Below, piece by piece: positions 8,117 to 16,569 of a DNA stretch of 40,188 nucleotides. Position 1 is the first letter of the stretch; every line of letters starts with the position of its first letter. A program made the translations under genes and the position numbers. The stretch comes from Stieleria mannarensis. GTDB taxonomy: Bacteria > Planctomycetota > Planctomycetia > Pirellulales > Pirellulaceae. The notes under the pieces are model-generated. The model had not been told where the DNA came from, did not search any database, and was given only the letters and a program-made list of their open reading frames with translations. The stretch lies in the NCBI RefSeq assembly GCF_014154935.1, contig NZ_JACEHH010000065.1:1-40188 (forward strand), in the 5' to 3' direction.

Positions 8117-8274
8117 GAAGGGGCAGACACCGTCGGCAGGGAAAACGTTACGAAGCAACGAGCGGAGGTTCGTGGCCCACGAAATGGCAGGACGCCCCCG
8201 ATCTGGTAGGGCCTGAACCGGCATGGAATGACCGCTCCATTCCGATTGACACGGCATACTGGAGATTGACGGTC

Positions 8275-9120
8275 ATGGACAAGGTCAGTCAAGCAGTGGG
8301 GCAATCTGATCGAATGATTAGCAAACAGTCGAGTGCGACGTCACGTGCGGCCGACGCGGAAGGTGCGTCGCCGCGGCGAGCCAACTCCTATCGCCATGCA
8401 AGCTCAAGGTCCGCGGTTGTCACCGCGTTCGAAGCCTCGCATCTGTTGCGACTGGTGACGCGCGGGATGATCGCCGTGTTGTGTGTCGTTGCGGTGTTTC
8501 TGTTTCTGTTTTTTCCCGACCATTCGGGCGCAGTGACGTTTCCGATCCCGATGCTGGTGATCGGGTTTGCGGTGTTGCGAGCATTCGCACGGTTCACGCA
8601 TCTGTTGATCTTCAGGCCCGGTCGATCGATGCGGCCGCGACGTTCCCATCGCGGGCTCGCGCTGGCGGCATCGGCATCCGACTATTTGATCAAAGCGATG
8701 GTCGCATTTCTGTTGGCGACAACGATCGTCGTTGGGTCCACCTACGATTTTCCATACGTCGGAATTGTTGCCGCGCTGTTGCTGTTGATGGCGACCTTGG
8801 TCAACCGTCCTTGGGGAGGCTTGTTCCCGGATGCATCGCGGGAGGAGCAGCGGGACCGGGTGCGGCGGCAGACGCGCGAGTCATTGGCCCAGGCGGCGCT
8901 GGAAGCGGGGGGCGTCCCCGAGGTCCGGACCCGTAGTCGCGATCGGCAAGTCGGCCAGATTCGGGCCGCGCTATCCGAGGGCAGCGGGACCGACGAGGTT
9001 TACATTGAGTTTGATGAGGTCGAAGAGGAGCAGGGCGTTTTCTCCGATGCCCCATCACCTCAGTGGGGGCCCGACGACGTCCCGACACGTCTGCACGTGA
9101 TCGCAGATCGGGTCGGTTGA
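8275..9120 (+). CDS. Unknown integral membrane protein
   Basis: I do not recognise a family. The 281-residue protein has a basic, Ser/Arg-rich N-terminus of about 60 residues. It is followed by hydrophobic stretches: one with VLCVVAVFLFLFFP, one with FPIPMLVIGFAVLRAF, then after a basic loop a pair around YLIKAMVAFLLATTIVVG and VGIVAALLLLMATLV, so about four membrane spans. The last 90 residues are charged and soluble and end in an acidic part (FDEVEEEQG). The ATG at 8275 is preferred because GGAG (8261-8264) lies 10 bases upstream; a TTG at 8266 is in frame but too close to that site. Transcribed alone, convergent with the next gene. Confidence 0.7.
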   Translation: MDKVSQAVGQSDRMISKQSSATSRAADAEGASPRRANSYRHASSRSAVVTAFEASHLLRLVTRGMIAVLCVVAVFLFLFFPDHSGAVTFPIPMLVIGFAVLRAFARFTHLLIFRPGRSMRPRRSHRGLALAASASDYLIKAMVAFLLATTIVVGSTYDFPYVGIVAALLLLMATLVNRPWGGLFPDASREEQRDRVRRQTRESLAQAALEAGGVPEVRTRSRDRQVGQIRAALSEGSGTDEVYIEFDEVEEEQGVFSDAPSPQWGPDDVPTRLHVIADRVG

Positions 9121-9266
9121 CCTGACTCGTTCCACGGCTCGGAACATCGACTCTATTGCTGTTTAGGCGGTAGCCTCTGCGCCGCATTTAATAACATCGC
9201 CTGGGGGCAGGGAACGAGCGCAGCGGAGTGACCGCCACCCCAGGGCAAGAAAGCCAAACCCGCGCC

Positions 9267-9324
9267 CTCTCCCTTTCGGTCGGCCGGTGGCAGAGTCGCC
9301 GGCCGGTCGAAAGGGGGGGGAGAG
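9267..9324. terminator. Hairpin between convergent genes, possible bidirectional terminator or repeat
   Basis: CTCTCCCTTTCGGTCGGCCGG (9267-9287) pairs with the stretch 9299-9324 (CCGGCCGG, TCGAAAG, then a run of G and AGAG). One base mismatches and extra Gs bulge out. A smaller inverted pair, CCTGGGG with CCCCAGG, flanks it near 9200 and 9240. It lies between two genes that end towards each other (9120 and 9342), which suits transcript ending. No T-tract is present, so it may equally be a dispersed repeat. Confidence 0.4.
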
Positions 9325-9341
9325 TTCACGGTGGATCGTGA

Positions 9342-9674
9342 TCATGCCGCCGTCGCACCGTCGTGGAGCATTTGTTGTAAACGGGCCAGCGTGGCGAACA
9401 TCTCGTTCCATTGTTGAACGACTTCCATGGTGGCGAGCGCCGGCGCGTCGTCTCGGTCAAAGCCTAGTTCGCTGACCCGGACGATGTCATCCATCACGCT
9501 CACCCCGCGCGTTGCGGCCGATTCCGTTTTCGATTCGGCCGATTGGCCGTCGGAATCATCCACGGGCAAGACCTGCAACATGGCTTGGTGAACGGCCCAC
9601 AGAGCGGCCTTGCGAGAGGATTCGGCTTGGACGGTGGTGCGAAGCGTTCCGGATTGGACGAAGTACTTGGCCAT
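9342..9674 (-). CDS. Small unknown protein
   Basis: The product has 110 residues and belongs to no family I can name. It starts MAKYFVQSGTLRTTVQAES, with predicted beta structure, followed by a helix (SRKAALWAVHQAMLQVLP), a polar Asp/Ser/Glu linker, and a C-terminal helical part (MEVVQQWNEMFATLARLQQMLHDG). There is no signal peptide or membrane segment. The ATG at 9674 is preferred over one 17 codons upstream because GGAGA lies 7 bases before it. It stands alone between two non-coding stretches. Confidence 0.6.
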   Translation of the reverse strand: MAKYFVQSGTLRTTVQAESSRKAALWAVHQAMLQVLPVDDSDGQSAESKTESAATRGVSVMDDIVRVSELGFDRDDAPALATMEVVQQWNEMFATLARLQQMLHDGATAA

Positions 9675-10111
9675 GGGGATGTCTCCGATTGGTGGCGGTG
9701 AAGGGGATTCGGCCGAGCGGCTCATTCGCCTCGGCTACTCTCTTGATCGCCGCTGCGGTGACACCTTCGGTCCAGACTGCGATCCTCCGTGTCAGGGAGA
9801 GTTAATTCCCAATATCGCACGGCCTCCTACACGTGCGTTATTGCGCGCCCCGTCGTGACGTCTGCTCGGATGGCGCGCCACATTCGGGCACATCGGAGGG
9901 ATGGCAAGAAGAAATTCTTGCTCGATCGTGCTCGTCTGCCCCGGAGTGCGATGGCTGGGGTGGCGAACACGCCGCATCAAGTGGTTGGTGCGTTTGAAAG
10001 CGGTTTGTCCGGGGGGATTGGGATCGGGCACGGCATTTGCTTTAGGTCGCGGCGAGCCGAGCAGCGTCTACGGCTTTGAAAACAGGATCGAATTGCCCAC
10101 CCCCGATCGTC
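9675..10111. other. Gene-free interval before nfnA, with a repeat-B remnant
   Basis: These 437 bases hold no convincing gene. The only feature seen is a short remnant of repeat family B at 9793-9826. The rest has no hairpin of note, no RNA gene and no promoter close to consensus. Open frames crossing it have no family features and no ribosome-binding sequence. Confidence 0.5.
9793..9826. repeat. Remnant of palindromic repeat family B
   Basis: CAGGGAGAGTTAATTCCCAA followed by TATCGCACGGCCTC matches the right end of copy 1 (232-264, CAGGGAGGGTGAATTCCCAA followed by AAACCGCACGACCTC) with a few changes. The palindromic body to its left is missing, so this is an eroded or partial copy. Confidence 0.55.
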
Positions 10112-11011
10112 ATGTTTCCTATCAAAGAATCGCGTTTTCTGTCCGAGGACGTCAAACTGTTTCGTGTCCAGGCTCCTCGGATTGCGCGCAAGCGTCAGGC
10201 CGGGCAGTTCGTCATCGTTCGCATCCACGAACACGGCGAGCGGATCCCGTTGACGATCGCCGACTCGGATGTCGACGAAGGCACGATCACGATCATCGTG
10301 CAGGGCATCGGCAAGACGACACGCTTGCTGAACGAACTGGAAGCCGGCGATGCAATTCTGGACGTCGTCGGTCCGCTGGGGGAAGCTTCGGAAGTCAAGG
10401 ACTTCGGCACGGTCGTCGTCATCGGTGGTGGAGTGGGAACGGCCATCGCCTACCCGACCGCGGTGGCGATGAAGCAAGCCGGCAACCATGTGATCACCAT
10501 CGTCGGCGCCCGCAATTCTTCGCTGCTGATTTTGGAAGACGAAGTCCGTGCGACCAGCGACGAGCTGTACCTGATGACCGACGACGGCAGCTACGGCGAA
10601 CAGGGATTCGTTACCCAAAAGTTGCAATCGCTGATCGACCAGGGGCGGACGATCGATCACGTCCTGGCGATCGGTCCGATTCCGATGATGCAGGCCGTCG
10701 CCGAAGTCACGCGGCCGCATCAGATCCCCACGATCGTCAGCTTGAACCCGATCATGGTCGACGGCACGGGCATGTGTGGCGGATGCCGGGTGTACGTCGG
10801 CGGGCAGTGCAAATTTGCCTGTGTCGACGGTCCGGAATTCGACGCCCACCAAGTCGACTTCGCCAATCTGGTCCAACGCAACCGTATGTATCGTCAACGC
10901 GAGCAGGAGTCGCTCGAGCAGTTCGAGCAAGACCCCACGCACGATCTGGAGGAAGCCCATCATTGCCAGATGGAACAGCGGTTTCCCGAGGCGGGGCCGA
11001 GAACGGTTTGA
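10112..11011 (+). CDS. nfnA: FAD/NAD-binding ferredoxin-NADP reductase-like subunit (NfnA / SudB / PyrK-like)
   Basis: Probable small subunit of an NADH-dependent reduced ferredoxin:NADP+ oxidoreductase. The 299-residue protein has an N-terminal flavin-binding barrel (RIPLTIAD, 45-51), a NAD-binding GGGVGTAIAYP (106-115), and a C-terminal cluster site DGTGMCGGCRVYVGG. Cys222, 225, 233 and 237 follow Asp218; in characterised NfnA an Asp is among the [2Fe-2S] ligands. The partner gene 42 bases downstream encodes the matching large subunit. Related proteins serve as sulfide dehydrogenase or as electron donors to glutamate synthase, so electron bifurcation is inferred, not shown. The start MFPIKESRF fits the family; no strong ribosome-binding sequence precedes it. 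Confidence 0.8.
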   Translation: MFPIKESRFLSEDVKLFRVQAPRIARKRQAGQFVIVRIHEHGERIPLTIADSDVDEGTITIIVQGIGKTTRLLNELEAGDAILDVVGPLGEASEVKDFGTVVVIGGGVGTAIAYPTAVAMKQAGNHVITIVGARNSSLLILEDEVRATSDELYLMTDDGSYGEQGFVTQKLQSLIDQGRTIDHVLAIGPIPMMQAVAEVTRPHQIPTIVSLNPIMVDGTGMCGGCRVYVGGQCKFACVDGPEFDAHQVDFANLVQRNRMYRQREQESLEQFEQDPTHDLEEAHHCQMEQRFPEAGPRTV

Positions 11012-11053
11012 CGCTCACGACACGAATGCTCCCTTTTCAACACATCACCCCCG

Positions 11054-12493
11054 ATGACGACCATGGTCGACAAGCTGCCTCCCAAAGAACGCACCAAGAT
11101 TCCTCGTCAGACGATGCCCGAGCAGGATGCCTGTGAGCGTGCGCATAACTTTCGCGAAGTCAATTTGGGACTCGACGAAGCGATCGCGCAGCGGGAATCG
11201 CAGCGTTGTTTGACCTGTGCCGATCCCAAGTGCACCCACGGCTGTCCGGTCGGCGTGCAGATTCGCGAAGTGGTCGATTTGGTCCGCGAAGGCGAGTACC
11301 TTTCCGCGGCCGCCAAGCTGCGCGAGGACAATGTGCTGCCGGCAGTGACCGGTCGGGTCTGTCCGCAAGAAAACCAATGTGAAGGCGCGTGCGTGTTGGC
11401 CCGGCGTTTCAATTCGTTGGCGATCGGATACATCGAACGGTTTGTCGCCGACTATGAACGAGAAACGGGGCAGGTCGGGCTGCCCGAGCGGGCGCCGGCC
11501 ACGGGCAAGAAAGTCGCGATCGTCGGCAGCGGTCCGGCGGGCTTGAGCTGCGCCGGCGACCTGGCCCTCAAAGGGCATGGCGTGACGGTGTTCGAAGCCC
11601 TGCACGAAATCGGCGGCGTGTTGATCTATGGGATCCCCGAGTTTCGTTTGCCCAAAGAGATCGTTCGGCAGGAGGTCGACAACATGCGCGCGATGGGGAT
11701 CGATTTTCAAACCAATGTCGTCATCGGCAAAACGGTCACCATCGACGAGCTGTTCGAGGAAGAAGGCTACGATGCGGTGTTCATCGCCACCGGCGCGGGG
11801 CTGCCGAAGTTCATGAACATCCCCGGCGAAGAGTTGCCCGGGGTCTATTCGGCCAACGAATTCCTGACGCGTGTGAATCTGATGAAGGCCTATGACCGCG
11901 ACCAATACGATTCGCCGATCTACGAATGCCGTGATCGCAATGTGGCGATCATCGGCGGGGGCAACACGGCGATGGACAGCGTCCGGTCGGCGTTGCGATT
12001 GGGCGCCAAGAACGCCTACATCATCTATCGCCGCAGCGAAGAGGAGATGCCGGCCAGGGGTGAAGAGGTGCATCACGCCAAGGACGAAGGCGTGCAGTTC
12101 ATGAACCTGCACAACCCGCTGGAATTTATCGGCAACGAAGAGGGGAATCTGTCCGGCGTCAAGCTGATCAAGATGGAACTCGGCGAAGCGGACGAATCGG
12201 GACGCCGCAAACCGATCCCGATCGAGGGTTCCGAATTCGTCATGCCGATCGACGTGGCGGTCGTAGCGATCGGCACCGGCGCCAATCCGTTGGTGCAATC
12301 GACCACGCCGGACATGGCGACCAACAAATGGGGTTACATCGTTGCGGACGACGAGACGTTGCGGACGAACAAACGCGGCGTGTTTGCCGGCGGCGATATC
12401 GTCAGCGGCGCCGCCACGGTGATCTTGGCGATGGGCGCCGGTCGAACCGCGGCCCGGTCCATGCACGCATTCCTGGAAACCGGCCAATGGTGA
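11054..12493 (+). CDS. nfnB: NADPH-dependent iron-sulfur flavoprotein (NfnB / glutamate synthase small-chain family)
   Basis: Large subunit partner of the preceding gene. The 479-residue protein opens with an iron-sulfur domain: Cys52, 55, 60, 64 in CLTCADPKCTHGCP and Cys103, 109, 113 in CPQENQCEGAC. Then come a FAD Rossmann fold (VAIVGSGPAGLSCAGDL, about 155-171), a second nucleotide fold (VAIIGGGNTAMDSVRSALRLG), and a C-terminal FAD-closing motif (GVFAGGDIVSGAATVILAMGAGRTAA). This is the GltD layout; with an NfnA-type partner and no glutamate synthase large subunit nearby, an Nfn role (NADPH, NADH, ferredoxin) is more likely than glutamate synthesis. ATG at 11054 and 11063 are both possible starts. 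nuoA begins 241 bases downstream. Confidence 0.8.
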   Translation: MTTMVDKLPPKERTKIPRQTMPEQDACERAHNFREVNLGLDEAIAQRESQRCLTCADPKCTHGCPVGVQIREVVDLVREGEYLSAAAKLREDNVLPAVTGRVCPQENQCEGACVLARRFNSLAIGYIERFVADYERETGQVGLPERAPATGKKVAIVGSGPAGLSCAGDLALKGHGVTVFEALHEIGGVLIYGIPEFRLPKEIVRQEVDNMRAMGIDFQTNVVIGKTVTIDELFEEEGYDAVFIATGAGLPKFMNIPGEELPGVYSANEFLTRVNLMKAYDRDQYDSPIYECRDRNVAIIGGGNTAMDSVRSALRLGAKNAYIIYRRSEEEMPARGEEVHHAKDEGVQFMNLHNPLEFIGNEEGNLSGVKLIKMELGEADESGRRKPIPIEGSEFVMPIDVAVVAIGTGANPLVQSTTPDMATNKWGYIVADDETLRTNKRGVFAGGDIVSGAATVILAMGAGRTAARSMHAFLETGQW

Positions 12494-12523
12494 AAACTGG
12501 GGCCCAGACGCTGTGCTGCATGG

Positions 12524-12586
12524 CGTAGCTACCTTCGCCAGAAGGTGGGCCCGGCGTTTTCCAGGCCCGCATCGAACGCGGCTACG
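12524..12586. repeat. Palindromic repeat family D, copy 1
   Basis: The 63-bp element begins CGTAGCTACCTTCGCCAGAA and ends GGCTACG, so its ends pair. An inner hairpin ACCTTC/GAAGGT has loop GCCA. The first 25 bases are the same as those at 32360-32384, where the element lies inside a coding region. It occupies the gap between nfnB and nuoA, so it may separate the two transcripts. Confidence 0.65.
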
Positions 12587-12734
12587 AACACGTGCCGCTT
12601 GTGTAGATTCTGCGCACGGGACGCTGTAAGATGATCAAAGTGTCGCTTGACCGAGAGGCATCAATCGTGCGTCCTAAGGATGTCCGTCGCGTTTGGTGTC
12701 ATCTAACTTTGGTTGCAGAGTGCAAGTCGCAGAC

Positions 12735-13088
12735 ATGGATTATCTTTTCGTCTTTCTGTTCGTATGCTTGGGGGTTGCGATGGTGCTGGGCGGCATCCTG
12801 GCGTCGTACTTATTGGCGCCCCGGAATCCAACCAAGGTGAAGCAATCGCCGTATGAATGTGGCGAAGAGACGATCGGATCGTCGTCGATTAACTTCAACG
12901 TTGCGTATTATTTGTTTGCGATTCTGTTTTTGGTTTTTGACGTCGAAGCCGCGTTTTTGTTTCCGTGGGCGGTGGTGCTGCGTGAGCTGGGGATCATCGG
13001 ATTGATCGAGGTGTTGATGTTCGTGCTGGTTTTGGTCGTCGGTCTGGTCTATGCATGGAAGAAGGGGGTGTTGGAATGGGAATCGTAA
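12735..13088 (+). CDS. nuoA: NADH-quinone oxidoreductase subunit A
   Basis: Membrane subunit of complex I and first gene of the nuo operon. The 117-residue protein has three spans (residues about 5-27, 60-82, 88-110) and the conserved loop PTKVKQSPYECGEETIGSSS, which contains the conserved Cys near the quinone path. FDVEAAFLFPWAVV is the family signature. The ATG at 12735 gives the usual length; an in-frame start at 12693 would add a non-homologous leader. It overlaps nuoB by 13 bases, which implies coupled translation. No clear promoter was found in the 148 bases before it. Confidence 0.95.
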   Translation: MDYLFVFLFVCLGVAMVLGGILASYLLAPRNPTKVKQSPYECGEETIGSSSINFNVAYYLFAILFLVFDVEAAFLFPWAVVLRELGIIGLIEVLMFVLVLVVGLVYAWKKGVLEWES

Positions 13089-13750
13089 CGGACAAGTTGC
13101 CCGGTGCGTTGGAGAAGGTGCCGGGCGGGAATGTCTTGGTGACTCGGTTCGACGAGATCATCAACTGGGCGCGAGCCAACAGCCTTTGGCCGCTGACGTT
13201 CGGCACCAGTTGCTGTGCGATCGAGATGTTGATGGCCACCGGTGGCCCGCGGCATGACATGGCACGTTTCGGCGCGGAGGTGGCGCGGCCGTCGCCGCGT
13301 CAAGCGGATTTATTGATCCTGGCGGGAACGATCGTCAAACGGATGGCACCGCGTTTGCGGACCTTGTACGAACAGATGGCCGAGCCGCGGTACGTGATCG
13401 CCACGGGGGCCTGCACGATTTCCGGCGGCCCGTTTATCTATCACTCCTACACCACCGTGCGGGGTGCCGACGAGATCATTCCGGTCGACGTTTATGTTCC
13501 CGGCTGTCCGCCGCGTCCGGAGCAGTTGTTCCACGGTTTGCTGACGTTGCAAAAAATGATCAAGGAGGGCGAGACGATTCGCGAGCCAGGCGTCCGCCGC
13601 AAGCCGGTCATCAGCGCGCTTCCCGAAGGCGTGACGATGGAGGACATCCAAGGCGAAATGAAGGAATTGCTGGTCAAGGAAAACGTGGTCGATGTCCACC
13701 AAGCGGTCGACAAACTCAAGTGGCCGAGCGGGACCAACGATGGATCGTGA
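13076..13750 (+). CDS. nuoB: NADH-quinone oxidoreductase subunit B
   Basis: Peripheral-arm subunit that carries cluster N2, the last [4Fe-4S] before quinone. The four ligands are visible: Cys46 and Cys47 in TSCCAIEM, Cys113 in GACTISGG and Cys144 in VPGCPPRPE. The 224-residue length is normal, with an extended C-terminus after residue 165 (MEDIQGEMKELL). AAGGGGG lies 7 bases before the ATG at 13076, inside nuoA. The stop overlaps the nuoC start by 11 bases. Confidence 0.95.
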   Translation: MGIVTDKLPGALEKVPGGNVLVTRFDEIINWARANSLWPLTFGTSCCAIEMLMATGGPRHDMARFGAEVARPSPRQADLLILAGTIVKRMAPRLRTLYEQMAEPRYVIATGACTISGGPFIYHSYTTVRGADEIIPVDVYVPGCPPRPEQLFHGLLTLQKMIKEGETIREPGVRRKPVISALPEGVTMEDIQGEMKELLVKENVVDVHQAVDKLKWPSGTNDGS

Positions 13751-14207
13751 AACATTGCAAGCGGCGGTCTGCCAGCTCGATTCGTCGATCCGGCCGCTGG
13801 AGGAAAATGCGGACCGGGCGGCGGTCGTCGTCGAAGCCGCCGCACTGCCGGCGATTTTGCGGCGGCTGCGTGACGAGCCGGAGTTTTCCTTTGCCCAGTT
13901 GCTGGACCACGTGGCGGTCGACTGGATCGATCGCGGGCAGTTCGAATTGGTCTATCACCTTTATTCGTTCAAGCACAAGCATTTTCTATTTGTCTCCGTC
14001 TTCGTCCCGCGCGAAGATCCCCGTGTCCCGACGGTCTGTCGCCTGTACCCGGTCGCCGAGTGGCAGGAACGCGAGGTGTACGACCTGTTCGGCGTGTTGT
14101 ACGAGGATCATCCGGATCTCAGGCGGCTGTTTCTGGAGGATGATTGGATCGGGTTTCCGCTGCGCAAGGACTATCAGGACGACTTCATGCTCGACAGGCC
14201 AAGATGA
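13740..14207 (+). CDS. nuoC: NADH-quinone oxidoreductase subunit C
   Basis: Peripheral-arm 30-kDa-type subunit, separate from NuoD (not the NuoCD fusion of E. coli). The family signature is at the C-terminal end: EREVYDLFGVLYEDHPDLRR...DDWIGFPLRKDY. The product has 155 residues, which is short but complete for the domain. The ATG at 13740 lies inside the nuoB end, and its own stop overlaps the nuoD start as ATGA, so translation is likely coupled. Confidence 0.94.
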   Translation: MDRETLQAAVCQLDSSIRPLEENADRAAVVVEAAALPAILRRLRDEPEFSFAQLLDHVAVDWIDRGQFELVYHLYSFKHKHFLFVSVFVPREDPRVPTVCRLYPVAEWQEREVYDLFGVLYEDHPDLRRLFLEDDWIGFPLRKDYQDDFMLDRPR

Positions 14208-15364
14208 CCGTAGAAGTTTCATCCCTGAAAGAACTCGTGGAACAAGCCAGCGGAACCAGCGGTTCGCCGGACACCCAAGAGTACTTCGTCAACATGGGCC
14301 CGCAGCACCCGTCGACCCACGGCGTGTTGCGGCTGGTGTTGAAACTGGACGGCGAACGCGTTCTGCGATGCATCCCGGTGCTCGGCTATATCCACCGCAG
14401 CATCGAGAAGATCTCCGAGCACATGAACTACATGAATTGTGTTCATCTGACCGACCGCATGGATTACCTGTCGTCGATCATGAACAACTGGGCGGTCGCC
14501 AAGGCGGTCGAGGAGGCGGCCGGCATCGAGGTGAACGATCGGATCCGGTACATCCGCACGATCTTTGCCGAATTGGAGCGGATCCAGAGCCATCAGTTGT
14601 GGTGGGGCGTGTTGGGAATGGACCTGGGGGCGTTCACGCCGTTTTTGTACGGGATCCGTGATCGCGAGGTCCTGAACGACGTGATGGAGGAAACGATCGG
14701 TGCCCGGTTGACGATGAACTACGTGCTGCCGGGCGGGCTGATGGCCGACATCCATCCGAATTTCGTCAACCGCGTCAAAGAGTTCATCAAGTATTTCCGT
14801 CCCAAGTTGGATGAATACGACGACTTGTTGACGAACAACGTCATCATCCAGGAGCGGCTGCGAAACGTGGGCGTGTTGTCGGCACAAACGGCCGTCCAGT
14901 ACGGCGCGACGGGGCCGGTATTGCGCGGGTCGGGCGTCGCGTTTGATTTAAGAAAAGACCATCCCTATGGCGTCTATGACCAAGTCGATTTCGAAGTCCC
15001 GGTCGGCACGGTCGGTGACAGCTGGGACCGCTACTGGGTGCGGGTCGAGGAGATGCGCCAATCGCTGCGGATCGTCGAACAGCTGCTCGACAACATTCCG
15101 CCGGGCGATTTTCTGGTCAAGAAACTGAATTCCAAAATCAAGCTTCCCGAGGGGCGTTATTATAGCCAGCTCGAAACGGCACGCGGGATCCTCGGTGTAT
15201 TCATCACTTCGGACAAGAAAGACGAACCGTATCGCCTGCACTATCGCTCGCCGAACTTTAACAACCTGTGGTGCCTGGAACCGATGATCAAAGGCGACTA
15301 CATCGCGTCACTGATCGGGGCCATGTCATCATTGGATCTGGTGATCCCGGACATCGACCGCTAG
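14204..15364 (+). CDS. nuoD: NADH-quinone oxidoreductase subunit D
   Basis: 49-kDa-type subunit that forms the quinone-binding pocket with NuoB. The 386-residue protein shows NMGPQHPSTHGVLRL (near residue 30-44, with the His of the quinone loop), GYIHRSIEKISEHM, and the C-terminal SSLDLVIPDIDR, the conserved ending of this family. The length is normal. The start shares four bases with the nuoC stop. In 14-subunit operons nuoE, nuoF and nuoG would come next; here the next gene, 16 bases on, is nuoH. Confidence 0.95.
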   Translation: MTVEVSSLKELVEQASGTSGSPDTQEYFVNMGPQHPSTHGVLRLVLKLDGERVLRCIPVLGYIHRSIEKISEHMNYMNCVHLTDRMDYLSSIMNNWAVAKAVEEAAGIEVNDRIRYIRTIFAELERIQSHQLWWGVLGMDLGAFTPFLYGIRDREVLNDVMEETIGARLTMNYVLPGGLMADIHPNFVNRVKEFIKYFRPKLDEYDDLLTNNVIIQERLRNVGVLSAQTAVQYGATGPVLRGSGVAFDLRKDHPYGVYDQVDFEVPVGTVGDSWDRYWVRVEEMRQSLRIVEQLLDNIPPGDFLVKKLNSKIKLPEGRYYSQLETARGILGVFITSDKKDEPYRLHYRSPNFNNLWCLEPMIKGDYIASLIGAMSSLDLVIPDIDR

Positions 15365-15380
15365 GGAGGATTTCATCGCT

Positions 15381-16556
15381 GTGGCACAGGCTCTGATGAA
15401 TCTGATTTCGACACCGCTGCTGGCTCAGGCTGATCCGGCGTCTGCCGGCGCCGCACCGTCCATGGAACGCGTGCCGACGGTGTCCGAGCGTGCCGCCGAA
15501 GCGCTGCAGCACGGCATTTGGGGCGCGGCGTTTTACATCGTGATCGGGTTGGTCGCGGTGTTGATCGTGGTGTCGGTGCTCGGTTTGGTGATGAGCTATA
15601 TCGAACGCAAGGTGGCCGGTCATTTTCAATGCCGGCTGGGACCGATGCGAGTCGGCCCGCACGGGATTCTGCAATCGTTGGCCGACGGCATCAAGCTGTT
15701 GTTCAAGGAAGGCATCGAACCGGGGCACGGCGACAAGGTGATTTTCATCGGCGCGCCGATTTTCAGCATCACGGCCACGATCCTGTTGTTGGCGATCGTC
15801 CCGGTGGCCCCCGGGATCCAAGTCGTCGACATGAACGTGGGGGTGGTCTACATCGCGGCGGTCAGCGGTATCGGCGTGATGGGGATTCTGATGGGCGGCT
15901 GGAGCAGTGACAACAAGTGGTCACTGTTGGGCGCGATGCGGGCGGGAGCGCAGATGATTTCCTATGAGATCTCGTTGACGATCGCGATCCTGGTGGTGGT
16001 GATGTTTTCGGGGACGTTGCGTGTTTCAGAGATCATCGAAAGCCAACAACAGGGCTGGTGGATCTGGCGGGGCCATGGCGTGGCGATCGTCGCATTTTGT
16101 TTGTACCTGATCGCGTCCACGGCCGAATTGAATCGGACGCCGTTCGATTTGCCCGAAGGTGAGAGCGAATTGACCGGCGGTTATCACACCGAATACAGCG
16201 GTTTGCGGTTTTCGTTCTTTTTTCTCGCCGAATTCGCCAACCTGTTTGTGTTTTCGGCCCTCGCGACGACGTTCTTCCTGGGCGGTTGGTTGCCGTTTCA
16301 TATCGGCGACTATGAAGGGTTCAACCGCGTGATGGACATCTTGCCGCCGGTGATTTCGCCATTGTTCTGGTTCGGCATCAAATGCACGGCGTTGATCTTT
16401 TTGTTGATGTGGTTCCGCTGGACCTTTCCACGGCTGCGCATGGACCAACTGATGCGGCTGGAATGGAAGGTGCTGTTGCCTTTCGGTTTTGCCAACCTGA
16501 TCCTGGCGGCGACCGTGGTGCTGACCGGACTGTACTTTTTCCCGACCGCGACATGA
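15381..16556 (+). CDS. nuoH: NADH-quinone oxidoreductase subunit H
   Basis: Membrane subunit that joins the peripheral arm to the proton pumps and forms part of the quinone channel. The 391-residue protein has eight or so spans and the signatures YIERKVAGHFQCRLGPMRVGPHGILQSLADGIKL (split here at residues about 73-106) and ELNRTPFDLPEGESELTGGYHTEYSG. GTG at 15381 is chosen because AGGGAGGA (15363-15370) lies 10 bases before it; the next ATG (15396) is too far from that site. The N-terminal 45 residues before the first span are longer than usual, with a weakly hydrophobic stretch ending LLAQA. Confidence 0.94.
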   Translation: MAQALMNLISTPLLAQADPASAGAAPSMERVPTVSERAAEALQHGIWGAAFYIVIGLVAVLIVVSVLGLVMSYIERKVAGHFQCRLGPMRVGPHGILQSLADGIKLLFKEGIEPGHGDKVIFIGAPIFSITATILLLAIVPVAPGIQVVDMNVGVVYIAAVSGIGVMGILMGGWSSDNKWSLLGAMRAGAQMISYEISLTIAILVVVMFSGTLRVSEIIESQQQGWWIWRGHGVAIVAFCLYLIASTAELNRTPFDLPEGESELTGGYHTEYSGLRFSFFFLAEFANLFVFSALATTFFLGGWLPFHIGDYEGFNRVMDILPPVISPLFWFGIKCTALIFLLMWFRWTFPRLRMDQLMRLEWKVLLPFGFANLILAATVVLTGLYFFPTAT

Positions 16557-16569
16557 ATGGCGTTTGACC

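Noticed and set aside
11045..12487. Minus-strand open frame of 480 codons opposite nfnB
   Set aside because: Antisense shadow of a well-supported iron-sulfur flavoprotein; composition is His/Asp/Gln-rich without domain features.
11054..12493. Glutamate synthase small subunit (gltD)
   Set aside because: Same protein family, but the direct partner is an NfnA/PyrK-like protein and no glutamate synthase large subunit lies nearby, so the Nfn reading is preferred; GltD activity is not fully excluded.
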